Origin: Chloroflexi bacterium CFX4
GTDB lineage: Bacteria > Chloroflexota > Anaerolineae > Aggregatilineales > UBA2796
DNA: 64,000 bases
Reading direction: 5' to 3'
Assembly (NCBI GenBank): GCA_021404685.1
Contig: QWHC01000012.1
Coordinates: 91,634 to 155,633 of the forward strand
A program made the translations under genes and the position numbers. Numbering within the stretch: position 1 is the stretch's first letter; every line of letters starts with the position of its first letter. This document shows, piece by piece, positions 54,857-63,913 of this stretch. Under the pieces are notes generated by a model. It had not been told where the DNA came from and did no database searches. It was given only the letters and a program-made list of their open reading frames with translations.

Positions 54857-55735
54857 ATGGCTGTTTTCGTAAACGAACATACCAAAGTCGTTGTGCAAGG
54901 GCTGACGGGCAAACAAGGGCAGTTTTACGGATTGCGTAACCGTGCCTATGGCACGCAAGTGGTGGCAGGCACTAATCCAAAGAAGGCAGGCACCGACGTT
55001 GAAGGCATTCCGATCTTCGCCACAGTTGCCGATGCAGTCCGCGAGACAGGCGCAAACGCTGCCTTCATCATCGTGCCGGCAATGGCGGCAGCCGCTTCCA
55101 TCCTAGAGGCGGCTGAGGGCGGCATTCCGTTCATTGTGTGCGTCACCGAACATATTCCGACGCACGATCAGGCACGCATCTACAATCGCCTAAAGCACGA
55201 CTTCCCACATACACGGCTGCTCGGTCCGAACTGTGCGGGCATCCTCTCGCCGGGCAAGTGCAACATCGGCTTTACGCCAACTGAAGTGGCTATGCCGGGG
55301 CCGGTGGGCATTGTCAGCCGTTCTGGCACGCTTGCTTATCAGGCGCTCTATGAGCTGACGGAAAGCGGCATCGGACAGACGACATGCGTTGGCATTGGTG
55401 GCGATCCCGTCCCCGGCACCAGCTTCATTGACGCGCTAGAGGCGTTCCAAGCCGACCCTGAAACAGAGGCAATCGTCATGATTGGCGAGATTGGCGGCTC
55501 GGCAGAGGAAGAGGCAGCCGAATACATCAAGGCGCACATCACCAAGCCTGTGGTTGCCTACATCGCGGGCATGGAAGCGCCACCCGGCAAACGCATGGGA
55601 CACGCCGGCGCGATCATCTCACGCGGGAAGGGGACAGCAAAAGGCAAGACTGAGGCACTGACTGCGGCAGGCGCACGGGTTGCCATGAATCCAACCGAGA
55701 TTGGCGGGCTGGTGAAACAAGCGCTAGGGCGCTAA
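54857..55735 (+). CDS. sucD: Succinyl-CoA synthetase alpha subunit
   Basis: CoA-binding and phosphohistidine-carrying subunit, 292 residues. [18 protein letters not shown] forms the CoA-binding Rossmann entry, followed by [19 protein letters not shown] [57 protein letters not shown] and the active histidine in [20 protein letters not shown] (His about 247). Complete and typical. It is last in the pair; a hairpin 18 bases past the stop probably ends the transcript. Confidence 0.97.
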   Translation: MAVFVNEHTKVVVQGLTGKQGQFYGLRNRAYGTQVVAGTNPKKAGTDVEGIPIFATVADAVRETGANAAFIIVPAMAAAASILEAAEGGIPFIVCVTEHIPTHDQARIYNRLKHDFPHTRLLGPNCAGILSPGKCNIGFTPTEVAMPGPVGIVSRSGTLAYQALYELTESGIGQTTCVGIGGDPVPGTSFIDALEAFQADPETEAIVMIGEIGGSAEEEAAEYIKAHITKPVVAYIAGMEAPPGKRMGHAGAIISRGKGTAKGKTEALTAAGARVAMNPTEIGGLVKQALGR

Positions 55736-55752
55736 AGGTTAGCAATGTGGTA

Positions 55753-55775
55753 GGGCAGTCTGCCTAAGACTGCCC
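55753..55775 (+). terminator. Hairpin after sucD
   Basis: GGGCAGTCT (55753-55761), loop GCCTA, AGACTGCCC (55767-55775). Perfect 9-pair stem without a T-run. Confidence 0.55.
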
Positions 55776-55801
55776 CGTGCCACGCCTTACTAACCTGCCT
55801 C

Positions 55802-55829
55802 TTGAGATCAGCGCCGAATGGTGTATACT
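55802..55829 (+). promoter_or_regulatory. Promoter of the tRNA pair
   Basis: TTGAGA (55802-55807), 16-base spacer, TATACT (55824-55829), 21 bases before the first tRNA. Confidence 0.7.
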
Positions 55830-55850
55830 TATCTATCATACTAAGCATCT

Positions 55851-55923
55851 GCGGCTGTAGTTCAGCTGGTAGAACGGCAGCCTTCCAAGCTGCATGTCAC
55901 GGGTTCGAATCCCGTCAGCCGCT
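55851..55923 (+). tRNA. tRNA-Gly (anticodon TCC)
   Basis: Complete 73-base cloverleaf. Acceptor GCGGCTG/CAGCCGC, D stem GTTC/GAAC, anticodon stem GCAGC/GCTGC with loop CTTCCAA, T arm ACGGG-TTCGAAT-CCCGT, discriminator T. The CCA end is not encoded, so it needs RNase Z-type processing and CCA addition. Confidence 0.96.
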
Positions 55924-55927
55924 CTGC

Positions 55928-56000
55928 GGGTCCATAGCTCAACGGTCAGAGCATCCGGCTCATAACCGGCTGGTTGCAGGTTCGAATCCTGCTGGACCCA
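55928..56000 (+). tRNA. tRNA with CAT anticodon (elongator Met or Ile2)
   Basis: Complete 73-base cloverleaf four bases after tRNA-Gly. Acceptor GGGTCCA/TGGACCC, D stem GCTC/GAGC, anticodon loop CTCATAA closed by CCGG/CCGG, T arm GCAGG-TTCGAAT-CCTGC, discriminator A. The G:C first pair and lack of three G:C pairs in the anticodon stem exclude initiator tRNA. The CGGCTCATAACCG core resembles some lysidine-modified Ile2 tRNAs, so Met versus Ile cannot be settled by eye. CCA not encoded. Confidence 0.93.
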
Positions 56001-56361
56001 TACCTCCACAGCGCAATCTTCCGCACCCCACGCATACCCTAATTCCGATTACCTCTTGCAAGTATAGACGAGTCGTCCATTCCTCCTCTTTTAAGTGGCG
56101 AAGATCAAGGGTATGTCCTCATCACGCCTTAGGGCAGAGCTTCCCAAACCCTTTGACCGCCGCACCTTGAATCACTGGGAAAGGTATGTTTGCAGGCAGC
56201 GAAAATCTTATCTCACTGCTAAATCTTTACAATCTTTATAAACTACAAAAAGTCCATTTACGTATTCTTAATAGTTCGGATTCCTCACTAAAATGTCATG
56301 CCGATCATGTAAAAACTCTCAAAATCCTCGTTGTCTTCTTGTTAAATTCGCCTATAACTGC
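56001..56361. other. Gene-free AT-rich stretch
   Basis: No gene supported. From about 56190 the base composition is markedly AT-rich compared with the surroundings (runs such as CTAAATCTTTACAATCTTTA). It leads into the promoter of the surface-protein gene. Confidence 0.5.
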
Positions 56362-56390
56362 TTGTGGAATTGGCAAGGCTCACTTATAGT
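56362..56390 (+). promoter_or_regulatory. Promoter of the surface-protein gene
   Basis: TTGTGG (56362-56367), 17-base spacer, TATAGT (56385-56390), 38 bases before the start codon. Confidence 0.7.
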
Positions 56391-56427
56391 ATGTGTGGAC
56401 GTCATGTTGATCACAAGGAGCGTGTCT

Positions 56428-59400
56428 ATGAATCAGAGAAACCGTCAATTGTTTCTCATCATTGGCGCGGTTGTCTTCATTGTGGCAGCGGTTGTCGTTG
56501 TTCTGTCTGGAACTTTTCAACAGGGTACTGTGGACGTAACGCCCACGCCTGAAGAAATAGTTGCCCGACCAACCGACGAGCCGCCGCCACCAACTGAAGA
56601 ACCGCCGCCACCCACGGCGGAGCCACCCACGGCGGAGCCACCCACCGAGGTGCCGCCCACCGAGGTGCCGCCCACCGAGGTGCCGCCCACCGAGGTGCCA
56701 CCCACCGAGGTGCCGCCCACCGAAGCACCGACTGAAGTGCCAACTGAAGTGCCGCCGACTGAAGAAGCACCTACGGCAGAGCCACAGGCAACCGTAGAGG
56801 TGCCCGTTGTGCCGACGGCAACTGATGAGCCACCTGCTACGGAAGTCCCCACCGAAGTACCGACGGAAACACCGCCCGGTCTCGCTGTGGAAACAACACC
56901 TGATGGCGGTGAGGTTGCGGCGGTTGCAACCAATACGCCCGGGCCTTCACCCACACCAGAGGCATCCCCCACACCTGTTGCAACGGTTGACCCGAACGAC
57001 CCACAGTTGCAGTTGTTCATCACCTGCAACGCCGATCTGACGGCAACCTTTAGCGTGTTCAACATCGGCGGCGGTCCAGCCGATGCCACCTATAGCGTCT
57101 TTGACCCGAACTCCGGCACAACCTCAACGGGTGGGTTGAATGTGCCTGCTGGACAGGGTACCGTTATTGGCACTTTTGCAGGCAATGCAAGCATTACCGT
57201 TCTTTATAGCACCTCGCAATTGGCGTCCGTTACGTTAGGTGCAACCGGTACTTGTATTCCGCAACCTACGGCGACAGCAACCCTGACGCCAACCTTGACG
57301 TTGACAGCATCGTTGACGGTTACGCCCTCGGAAACGCCCACAGCAACCCTGACGCGTACCCCAACCCTGACGCGTACCCCAACCCTGACGCGTACGCCGA
57401 CCTTCACCATCACGCCTGGCCCTTCGCCGACGCGCACGCCAACCAATACGCCGCGCCCGACGAACACGCCGCGCCCGACGAATACGCCGCGCCCGACGAA
57501 TACACCGACCTTCACGCGCACGCCAACCGCCACCGCGACGGATGGACCTTCACCGACGCCTACGGCAACGCGCACGCCGCGCCCAACCAACACACCTAGC
57601 AACACACCACTACCCACGGCGACGCGCACACCCAGCAATACACCGCTGCCCACCAACACACCCACGGCAACCAACACCCAAAGTGCGGATGCCATCCTGA
57701 ACTTGGGCGTGCAGTGCAATGCTGACCTCACCGCAACCTTTGTGATTGGCTACTTCAGCGGCACAACCGCTGTTAGCGGCACGTGGGTTGTTAATGAGCC
57801 AGGCGGTGCCGGCGGTAGTGGCAGCTTCTCGATCAATGCCGGTCAGTTCCTGTACTACGGTCCGTATGCAGGCAACTCCAGCATGACCATCAACTACGTT
57901 TCGGCAACCTTCGTCTCGGCAAGCCTGAGCGTGAATGCAACCTGCATCGCCGCACCCACTGCGACGCCAACTTTCACGCCCACCAATACACCACCGCCGA
58001 CCAATACACCCACCGCAACAGTGACGCCCACCAACACGGCGACGGCAACCAATACTGCCACGCCGACTGATGTGCCGTCGTTGAACATCAGCAGTGTTTG
58101 CTCGGCAACGCTTGAAGCCACCTTCACGCTGAATAACCCAACTGGCACGGCGCTGACCAACGCACCCTACACCATCGTGGATGGCAACGGCGCGACTGTC
58201 CAAAGCGGCACGGTCTCTGTGCCAGCCGGCGGCAGCGCCACGCTGACGGTGACTGGCATTGTTGGCACGCTCACCCTGCGTGTGGAGATCATCGGTGGCG
58301 CAACCTCAACCAGCACGGTTGAATGCGTGGCACCAACGGCAACGCCCACCAATACACCAACCAACACTGCTACGGCAACGCCCACCAATACACCAACCAA
58401 CACTGCTACGGCAACGCTCACCAATACACCTACCAACACTGCCACCCACACGCCCACGCAGCCAGCTGTGCTGAACATCAGCGCGGTTTGCTCGGCGGCG
58501 GTTGTGGCAACTTTCACGCTCAGCAACCCAGGCCCCACGCCGATTGACAACGCTGCCTACACCATCCGTGTCGGCACGACAGTCATCGAAAGCGGTACAG
58601 TCTCTGTGCCTGTCGGTGGCAACGAAATCATCAGCGTGAGCGGCGTTGTTGGCGTGCTGACCTTGAATGTGGCAGGCGTTGTAGGCGGCACAAGCACTGT
58701 TGAGTGCGTTGCGCCAACCGCAACACCGACCGCAACACCCACCAACACTGCGACGCCAACCGACGTACCATCGCTGAACATCAGCAGTGTTTGCTCGGCA
58801 ACGCTTGAAGCTACCTTCACCTTGAACAATCCAAGCGGCACCGGCATCGTGGATGCACCCTACACCATCGTGGATGGCAGCGGCGCAACTGTCCAGAGCG
58901 GCACGGTCTCTGTGCCAGCCGGCGGCAGCACCACGCTGACAGTTAGCGGTGTTTCGGGCAACCTCACGCTCACCGTTACAGGTGCCGTGACTGCCACCAG
59001 CACCGTGACCTGCATCCCGCCATCGGCAACGCCCACACCCACGCAGCCACCATTACCCACACCACCACCGCCCACTGAGGTTGCTGCTCAAATCACGGGT
59101 ACAGGCGTCTGCACGGCAACTGGCAGCGTCACCTTCACCCTGAACAATCCAGGTGGCACGCTGGTTGAGCAGGCGTACATCATCACTAATGCGGCTGGCA
59201 CGGTCATTGCCACTGGCACGGTCACCATCCCGGCTGGCGGCAGCACGACGATCACTGCAACTTCCACGCCCGGCACGGTCACCTTGACCATCCCCGGCCT
59301 GGCAGTCAGCATCAATACCAACTGCTCCGAGCCGCCTGAAGAACTGCCTTGCGGTTATTGGGAAGTAGATGATCAGGGCTTCCCGGTCTTCTACTACAAC

Positions 59401-60501
59401 ACTGAGGCTTGCGAACCTGAGCCGCTAGAGCGCGTGTGGGAACCCATCACGGTTGGTGGCGCAAGCTGCCCGCCATGGTCTGTCTACCATACCTACCGCA
59501 CCGGCGATTGGGAACTCTTCCGCCTTGGCGAACTGCCCGATAATCCCGATGCACCCGAAAACCTGACTCAGGCAATCGGCGAGAACATCCACGACATCAA
59601 CCCATCCCGTTCGCCCGATAACGCTTGGATCGCTTACGCCAGCAACCGCAGCGGCACCTGGAACATCTGGGTGGCACGCACGGATGGTAGTGAGCAGCGT
59701 CAGGCAACCTTCAACCAACGCAGCATCTCGGTAGACCCAGTCTGGTCGCCTGATGGGCGCTACATCGCCTATGAGTCCGACAAGTTGGGCAACTGGGAAA
59801 TCTTCCTGTTCGACGTGACCGTGGCGAATAGCCCAGAGGTGCGCCTGACCGAAAACCGCGCCCTCGACGTGAACCCCTACTGGTCACCCGATAGCAAGAA
59901 GCTGCTCTTTGAGAGCCTGCGCGACGGCATCCGCAACATCTACGAACTGGATGTTGAGACGCTGGATGTAACGCGCATCAGTGATGGTCAGGGCGTGGAT
60001 CGCTTCCCGCAGTACAACAACAAGGGTGATAAGATTGCCTTTGTGACGGAGCGCGAGGGACGCAGCAACACGCAGATCGCCATCATGAACGCCGACGGCA
60101 CGGAAGTCGAACTGATCTCCGATCCAAACGGTGAGGCAAGTGCCATTTCGTGGTCGCCCAACGACGAGCTGATCGCTTACCAAATGCGCCTTGGCTCAGA
60201 CTTCGGCATTTACGTCTACGAGTTGGCAACCAAGACAACGCGGCGTGTGACCGACACCCAGAGCCTGAACACAGCGCCAACATGGATTTGCGAATCCACA
60301 ACGCTGTTGTTCACCTCGAACGCGCCCGGCAATCCGGATATCTACAGCACGAACGCCCTGCCCATCACGGCACCGCCGATTGATGTGAAGCAAGAAGGCT
60401 CGCAGCTCACCGATCATCCAGAGAACGACCGCGATCCGCAGAACTCGCCCTCCGAAGAAGACGCCAGCACGCGCAAAGCACGCGATCCGAAGCGTCAGTA
60501 A
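56428..60501 (+). CDS. Anchored surface protein: Pro/Thr stalks, six Ig-like repeats, TolB-like propeller
   Basis: A 1357-residue exported protein with an uncleaved N-terminal membrane anchor (about residues 6-30, no lipobox). A PTEVPP-rich stalk (about 40-190) follows, then six similar beta domains, each beginning with a cysteine strand ([57 protein letters not shown] starts near 57018, 57714, 58093, 58486, 58790, 59107), and separated by PTNTPT-type linkers. The C-terminal 320 residues hold WD40-like PD40/TolB repeats ([53 protein letters not shown]). Each Ig unit ends with a second cysteine, probably a disulfide. AAGGAG is 7 bases before ATG 56428. Likely a long reach adhesin or binding protein; the ligand is unknown. 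Confidence 0.9.
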   Translation: MNQRNRQLFLIIGAVVFIVAAVVVVLSGTFQQGTVDVTPTPEEIVARPTDEPPPPTEEPPPPTAEPPTAEPPTEVPPTEVPPTEVPPTEVPPTEVPPTEAPTEVPTEVPPTEEAPTAEPQATVEVPVVPTATDEPPATEVPTEVPTETPPGLAVETTPDGGEVAAVATNTPGPSPTPEASPTPVATVDPNDPQLQLFITCNADLTATFSVFNIGGGPADATYSVFDPNSGTTSTGGLNVPAGQGTVIGTFAGNASITVLYSTSQLASVTLGATGTCIPQPTATATLTPTLTLTASLTVTPSETPTATLTRTPTLTRTPTLTRTPTFTITPGPSPTRTPTNTPRPTNTPRPTNTPRPTNTPTFTRTPTATATDGPSPTPTATRTPRPTNTPSNTPLPTATRTPSNTPLPTNTPTATNTQSADAILNLGVQCNADLTATFVIGYFSGTTAVSGTWVVNEPGGAGGSGSFSINAGQFLYYGPYAGNSSMTINYVSATFVSASLSVNATCIAAPTATPTFTPTNTPPPTNTPTATVTPTNTATATNTATPTDVPSLNISSVCSATLEATFTLNNPTGTALTNAPYTIVDGNGATVQSGTVSVPAGGSATLTVTGIVGTLTLRVEIIGGATSTSTVECVAPTATPTNTPTNTATATPTNTPTNTATATLTNTPTNTATHTPTQPAVLNISAVCSAAVVATFTLSNPGPTPIDNAAYTIRVGTTVIESGTVSVPVGGNEIISVSGVVGVLTLNVAGVVGGTSTVECVAPTATPTATPTNTATPTDVPSLNISSVCSATLEATFTLNNPSGTGIVDAPYTIVDGSGATVQSGTVSVPAGGSTTLTVSGVSGNLTLTVTGAVTATSTVTCIPPSATPTPTQPPLPTPPPPTEVAAQITGTGVCTATGSVTFTLNNPGGTLVEQAYIITNAAGTVIATGTVTIPAGGSTTITATSTPGTVTLTIPGLAVSINTNCSEPPEELPCGYWEVDDQGFPVFYYNTEACEPEPLERVWEPITVGGASCPPWSVYHTYRTGDWELFRLGELPDNPDAPENLTQAIGENIHDINPSRSPDNAWIAYASNRSGTWNIWVARTDGSEQRQATFNQRSISVDPVWSPDGRYIAYESDKLGNWEIFLFDVTVANSPEVRLTENRALDVNPYWSPDSKKLLFESLRDGIRNIYELDVETLDVTRISDGQGVDRFPQYNNKGDKIAFVTEREGRSNTQIAIMNADGTEVELISDPNGEASAISWSPNDELIAYQMRLGSDFGIYVYELATKTTRRVTDTQSLNTAPTWICESTTLLFTSNAPGNPDIYSTNALPITAPPIDVKQEGSQLTDHPENDRDPQNSPSEEDASTRKARDPKRQ
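56611..56730 (+). repeat. 15-bp tandem repeat inside the stalk, eight units
   Basis: Two units of CCCACGGCGGAGCCA, then five of CCCACCGAGGTGCCG (one ending in A) and one diverged unit. They encode [11 protein letters not shown] repeats. Unit count is likely to vary by slippage. Confidence 0.9.
57448..57501 (+). repeat. 18-bp tandem repeat, three units
   Basis: ACGCCGCGCCCGACGAAY three times, encoding TPRPTN repeats in a linker of the surface protein. Confidence 0.85.
58339..58446 (+). repeat. 36-bp tandem repeat, about three units
   Basis: Units start at 58339, 58375 and 58411; the first two are identical and the third slightly diverged. They encode [12 protein letters not shown] linker sequence. 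Confidence 0.85.
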
Positions 60502-60516
60502 GCGGTAAGGCACAAC

Positions 60517-60542
60517 GGCACGGGAAGGCAACTTCTCGTGCC
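60517..60542. terminator. Hairpin after the surface-protein gene
   Basis: GGCACGGGAAG, loop GCAA, CTTCTCGTGCC: a stem of 11 pairs with one wobble, 16 bases past the stop. It shares GGGAAGGCAACTTC with the next hairpin except one base. Confidence 0.6.
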
Positions 60543-60568
60543 GGGTAAAAGAATTAGGAATAGATTTA

Positions 60569-60601
60569 GCAGGCGGCGGGAAGGCAACTTCCCGTCGCTG
60601 C
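60569..60601. terminator. Second, related hairpin before the prmA stop
   Basis: GCAGGCGGCGGGAAG, loop GCAA, CTTCCCGTCGCTGC: a strong imperfect stem between the convergent transcripts, probably ending the rplS-prmA operon and backing up the first hairpin. Confidence 0.6.
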
Positions 60602-60642
60602 TTGTTTGCAGCACTCGACGGGATACGGCAAAGCGCGCCCTT

Positions 60643-61566
60643 TTAGGGTGTCGTTTTCCGTGCCTCAATGACCACCCAATCGCCAGCGGTGCGGCGCTTA
60701 TAGGGTGTTAGCCCGGTTGTGCGTAGGGCTGCTTCTACTTCGGCAGCCTGTTCTTCAATAATGCCGCCAAAGACGGCGATCCCGTCTGGGCGCACCACCT
60801 CACCAAGCCGCTGATCGCACATGGCGATGATCACTTTGGCAAGGATGTTCACAAGGGCAAGGTCAAACGTCTCGCCGTTGGCAAGCAGTTGCTCAAGGCT
60901 GCCTGTCTCGGCGCTGATCAGCCCTTGTACGCCGTTCACTTCGGCGTTCTCTAGCGTGATCTGCACTGCCATCGGGTCAGTATCTAAGGCGCGAATGCTG
61001 CCGGCGCCCATCTTTGCCGCGCCAATTGCCAAAATGCCCGATCCACAGCCCAGATCAAGGACGTGCGCGCCGCGCCGTTCAGGTAACAGGTCTTCAGTTG
61101 CCTCCAGCACAAGCTGCGTGCTTGGGTGTGTGCCTGTGCCAAACGCCATGCCCGGATCAAGGGCAATAACCACCTCATCAGGCGCACTTTCCACCTCGAC
61201 CCACAACGGGCGCACCACAATCTTGCGTCCCAAGCGCAGCGGATGGTAATTCACCTTCCAAGCCTCTGCCCAGTCCTGCTCATCAATCACGCGGTACTGC
61301 GGCGTGGTTGGCACTGCCTCATACAGGCGGTGCAGTTGGTGCAGTGCATCCTCAAGCTGCGCTTTGGCAGCCTCCGCACGCGCATCTTCAGGCAGATAGG
61401 CGCGCACGGCGAGGCGTTCCGGGGTTGGGATTTCATCTTCCCACGTCTCGATGTAAAAACCGACCTGCTCAATGGCAACGCCCTGATGCCCAAAGCGGCG
61501 CAGCACTTCGGCAACTGCCTCAGCCGCTTCGCCATCTGCTTCTAGGGTAATTTCAATCCAGCGCAT
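60643..61566 (-). CDS. prmA: Ribosomal protein L11 methyltransferase
   Basis: SAM-dependent enzyme trimethylating L11. The 307 residues begin WIEITLEADGEAAEAVAEVL (substrate-binding domain) with FYIETWEDEIP and DEQDWAEAWKVNYHPLRLG. The methyltransferase core has LDPGMAFGTGTHPSTQLVLE (about 136-155), the SAM motif VLDLGCGSGILAIGAAKMGA, ALDTDPMAV, and FDLALVNILAKVII with the NIL(A) motif. Length and motifs are those of PrmA. It is the last gene of the rplS operon, 45 bases after murI, with GGAAACGA upstream. Confidence 0.95.
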   Translation of the reverse strand: MRWIEITLEADGEAAEAVAEVLRRFGHQGVAIEQVGFYIETWEDEIPTPERLAVRAYLPEDARAEAAKAQLEDALHQLHRLYEAVPTTPQYRVIDEQDWAEAWKVNYHPLRLGRKIVVRPLWVEVESAPDEVVIALDPGMAFGTGTHPSTQLVLEATEDLLPERRGAHVLDLGCGSGILAIGAAKMGAGSIRALDTDPMAVQITLENAEVNGVQGLISAETGSLEQLLANGETFDLALVNILAKVIIAMCDQRLGEVVRPDGIAVFGGIIEEQAAEVEAALRTTGLTPYKRRTAGDWVVIEARKTTP

Positions 61567-61611
61567 AGCGTCTTTCGTTTCCTATCTTGATTTCTGATGT
61601 GGTGTGGGCGC

Positions 61612-62427
61612 TCAGGCGAGTTGATCGGCTTGCCAGCAGAGCTGCTCAGCGCTGATCGGTTCGCCTGTCAGTTGGTAGGCAATTTGGGCAAAGCGCTGCG
61701 GATCGCCGCTGGTGAAGTAGGCGGCTGTGCCTTGCGCAGCAGAGTCGTTGAGCCAAGCGCGCCCTTCCAGCACGCGGCGCACTTGGCGCGCTACGGCTGG
61801 TGCCGGGTCCACAATCTCGACGCCCTCACCAAGCACGGCGCGTAGGTGTGCCAGCAAGAAGGGAAAATGTGTGCAGCCTAGCACAACCTGATCCACGCCA
61901 GCGGCTTGCAATGGCGCAAGGTAGTTCGCCACGATGGCGCGTGCCGCTTCCGTCTGCGGCGCACCTTGCTCTGCCAACCATACGAGGTCAGGGCAAACTT
62001 GGGTGACGACGCGCAGCCCTTGTGCGAAGCGATCTACCACGCTGGCGTAGAGCGCGCCTTGATAAGTGGTTTGTGTCGTAATGACGCCGATCACGCCGCT
62101 GCGCGTGCGCGCCGCCGCCGGCTTGATGGCTGGCTCCATGCCGACGATAGGCAGATCGGGGAACAGGGCGCGGGTGTGGTGCAGGGCAGCGGCGTTGGCA
62201 GCATTGCAGGCGATCACAATCAGCTTGCAGCCTTGCCCGATCAAAAAACGGGTGATGTTCTCCACATACACCCGAATTTCGCGCTGATCGCGTGTGCCAT
62301 AGGGCAAATGCGCCTGATCGGCTACATACAGCAAATTTTCAGCAGGCAGCAGGGCGCGCACTTCACGCAGCACAGAAAGCCCACCAACGCCAGAGTCCAG
62401 CAGCCCAATTGGGCGTTGGTCGCTCAT
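61612..62427 (-). CDS. murI: Glutamate racemase
   Basis: Cofactor-independent racemase supplying D-glutamate for murein, 271 residues. IGLLDSGVGGLSVLRE carries the Asp-Ser pair, ADQAHLPYGTRDQREI follows, IVIACNAANAAAL carries the first catalytic cysteine (the usual CNTA reads CNAA here), and VVLGCTHFPFLLAHLR the second. SGDPQRFAQIA is typical of the C-terminus. It overlaps the C26 hydrolase stop by ATGA. The Thr-to-Ala change next to the first cysteine is unusual and worth noting, since that Thr contacts substrate in many family members. Confidence 0.95.
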   Translation of the reverse strand: MSDQRPIGLLDSGVGGLSVLREVRALLPAENLLYVADQAHLPYGTRDQREIRVYVENITRFLIGQGCKLIVIACNAANAAALHHTRALFPDLPIVGMEPAIKPAAARTRSGVIGVITTQTTYQGALYASVVDRFAQGLRVVTQVCPDLVWLAEQGAPQTEAARAIVANYLAPLQAAGVDQVVLGCTHFPFLLAHLRAVLGEGVEIVDPAPAVARQVRRVLEGRAWLNDSAAQGTAAYFTSGDPQRFAQIAYQLTGEPISAEQLCWQADQLA

Positions 62428-63176
62428 GCTTGCGCGCTGCGCGCCGCCTCGACGAACGCCTTGAACAAACGCTCCATCGCGGCACGGCTGCTGATCTCGC
62501 TCTCTAGCAGTTCTTCAGGGTGCCACTGTACGCCGATGAAGAAGCGCGCTTCGGGCAGTTCAATCGCCTCGACAATGCCATCCTCAGAGAGCGCGGCAAC
62601 CTTCAACTTCGGCGCAACATCGCGCACCGCTTGATGGTGCATACTGTTGACCTCAATGCGCCCTTGTTCAACTGCCATCGCTGCCGCAAGATGTGATTGT
62701 TCAAAAATATCCACCTGATGGGCAGCCTGTTTGCGGGCAACTGCGCCGCGCAGGCTGTGATTAACGCCTGTGAAATCAGGATATTCGGCAGGAATATCGC
62801 GGTAGAGCGTGCCGCCAAGCGCCACATTCATCATTTGGCAGCCGCGGCAAATGCCAAGCAGCGGCTTGTTATCTTGGGCTGCCCAGCGGATCATGGTCAG
62901 TTCAGCACTGTCGCGCAGCGGATCAACACCGTAGACAGCGGGCATCATTTCCATGCCATAGTGGGTCGGGTCAACATCGGCGCCGCCTGCCATCAGGACG
63001 GCGTCCATGCGCGCATAGGTCTGGTGGAGCGTTTCGGTGTCCACGTTGGGCGTGATCATGACTGGTAAGCCGCCTGCCGCCGCCACTGAGCGCGAATAGG
63101 CAGGCAGCAAGCCATAAAAAAGCGTGCCGTTATCGTAATGCGGACCGCAAATAATGCCGATCAGCGGGCGTTTCAC
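62424..63176 (-). CDS. Class I glutamine-amidotransferase-like hydrolase (peptidase C26, PuuD-like)
   Basis: A 250-residue hydrolase of the gamma-glutamyl-GABA hydrolase type. It begins RPLIGIICGPHYDNG, has MAGGADVDPTHYG, the nucleophile elbow LLGICRGCQMMNVALGGTLY (Cys about 112), VNSMHHQAV and the His-Glu pair in GVQWHPEELLE. The full triad is present. The start is GTG 63176, 8 bases after the rplS stop, with GGAAGG upstream. Its coupling to murI (ATGA) suggests a link to glutamate or murein peptide metabolism, such as cleaving gamma-glutamyl compounds, but that is inference. Confidence 0.92.
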   Translation of the reverse strand: MKRPLIGIICGPHYDNGTLFYGLLPAYSRSVAAAGGLPVMITPNVDTETLHQTYARMDAVLMAGGADVDPTHYGMEMMPAVYGVDPLRDSAELTMIRWAAQDNKPLLGICRGCQMMNVALGGTLYRDIPAEYPDFTGVNHSLRGAVARKQAAHQVDIFEQSHLAAAMAVEQGRIEVNSMHHQAVRDVAPKLKVAALSEDGIVEAIELPEARFFIGVQWHPEELLESEISSRAAMERLFKAFVEAARSAQA

Positions 63177-63184
63177 AGCGTTGC

Positions 63185-63577
63185 TCAGCCTTCCTGCACG
63201 TCATCCTGTGCGGGTGCGCTGCCAGTGGTCAGGATGCGGCGTTCCTTCAGGCGGGCTGCCTTGCCGCTGAGGTTACGCATGTAGTAGAGCTGTGCGCGGC
63301 GCACTTTGGCATGGCGCAGCACTTCAATTTTTTCGATGCGCGGGCTGCGGTAGAGGAAAGCACGCTCCACACCGATGCCGTGGCTTGCCACGCGCCGCAC
63401 GGTGAACATCTCGTTCTGACCGCCGCCGTGGTGGCGGATAATGACACCTTGAAAGACCTGAATACGTTCTTTGTTGCCTTCCACGATGCGTACATGCACT
63501 TTGACCGTATCGCCAACCGCGATGGGCGGAAAGCCGCGATCAGGTGCTTCTACTGATTTGATAAGTTCCGTCTTCAT
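63185..63577 (-). CDS. rplS: Large ribosomal subunit protein bL19
   Basis: A 130-residue ribosomal protein at the subunit interface. [60 protein letters not shown] and [21 protein letters not shown] cover the conserved bL19 sequence. A short acidic tail ([12 protein letters not shown]) is extra. It heads the operon with the C26 hydrolase, murI and prmA, behind a near-consensus promoter. The usual rpsP-rimM-trmD neighbours are absent. Confidence 0.97.
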   Translation of the reverse strand: MKTELIKSVEAPDRGFPPIAVGDTVKVHVRIVEGNKERIQVFQGVIIRHHGGGQNEMFTVRRVASHGIGVERAFLYRSPRIEKIEVLRHAKVRRAQLYYMRNLSGKAARLKERRILTTGSAPAQDDVQEG

Positions 63578-63664
63578 GGCGAAAAACTTCCTTAAGGCTC
63601 GCTAGGGTGCTGCCGCTGAATAGACATCAATAAGCATCGGCGCTGCACACGCCGTTCTGCGCGC

Positions 63665-63693
63665 ATTATAGCAGCGGATGGCGCGCCGTTCAA
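63665..63693 (-). promoter_or_regulatory. Promoter of the rplS operon
   Basis: TTGAAC (63693-63688), 17-base spacer, consensus TATAAT (63670-63665). It leaves a leader of about 80 bases before rplS. Confidence 0.85.
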
Positions 63694-63913
63694 TGCCCTC
63701 TTTCGGAAAGGGCAGGGTATAGAGAAGCACTCAGTGATCTCGCCAGACCGTAGCACGCCGTCTGGTACACTTCGCCCGCGCCACACCCTGACCACCGCCA
63801 CGTCGCTCGGCAGCCCGCCGGCAGCTGAGGGGTCGACAGTAACTTTTGAGGCGAGCGGGTGGGCGAGGGTCAGCGTTTGGCGGATTTGCTGAAAGGCGCG
63901 AGAGGGCATAGAT

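Noticed and set aside
56517..57089. Minus-strand frame with Gly/Val/Ser repeats
   Set aside because: Antisense of the Pro/Thr-rich stalk repeats; the repetition is a by-product.
56611..58446. Tandem repeats considered as a CRISPR array
   Set aside because: Units are short, direct, without spacers, and in frame within a coding region.
63592..63909. 105-codon minus-strand open frame before rplS
   Set aside because: It covers the rplS promoter and leader, has no ribosome site and its Arg-rich composition looks non-coding.
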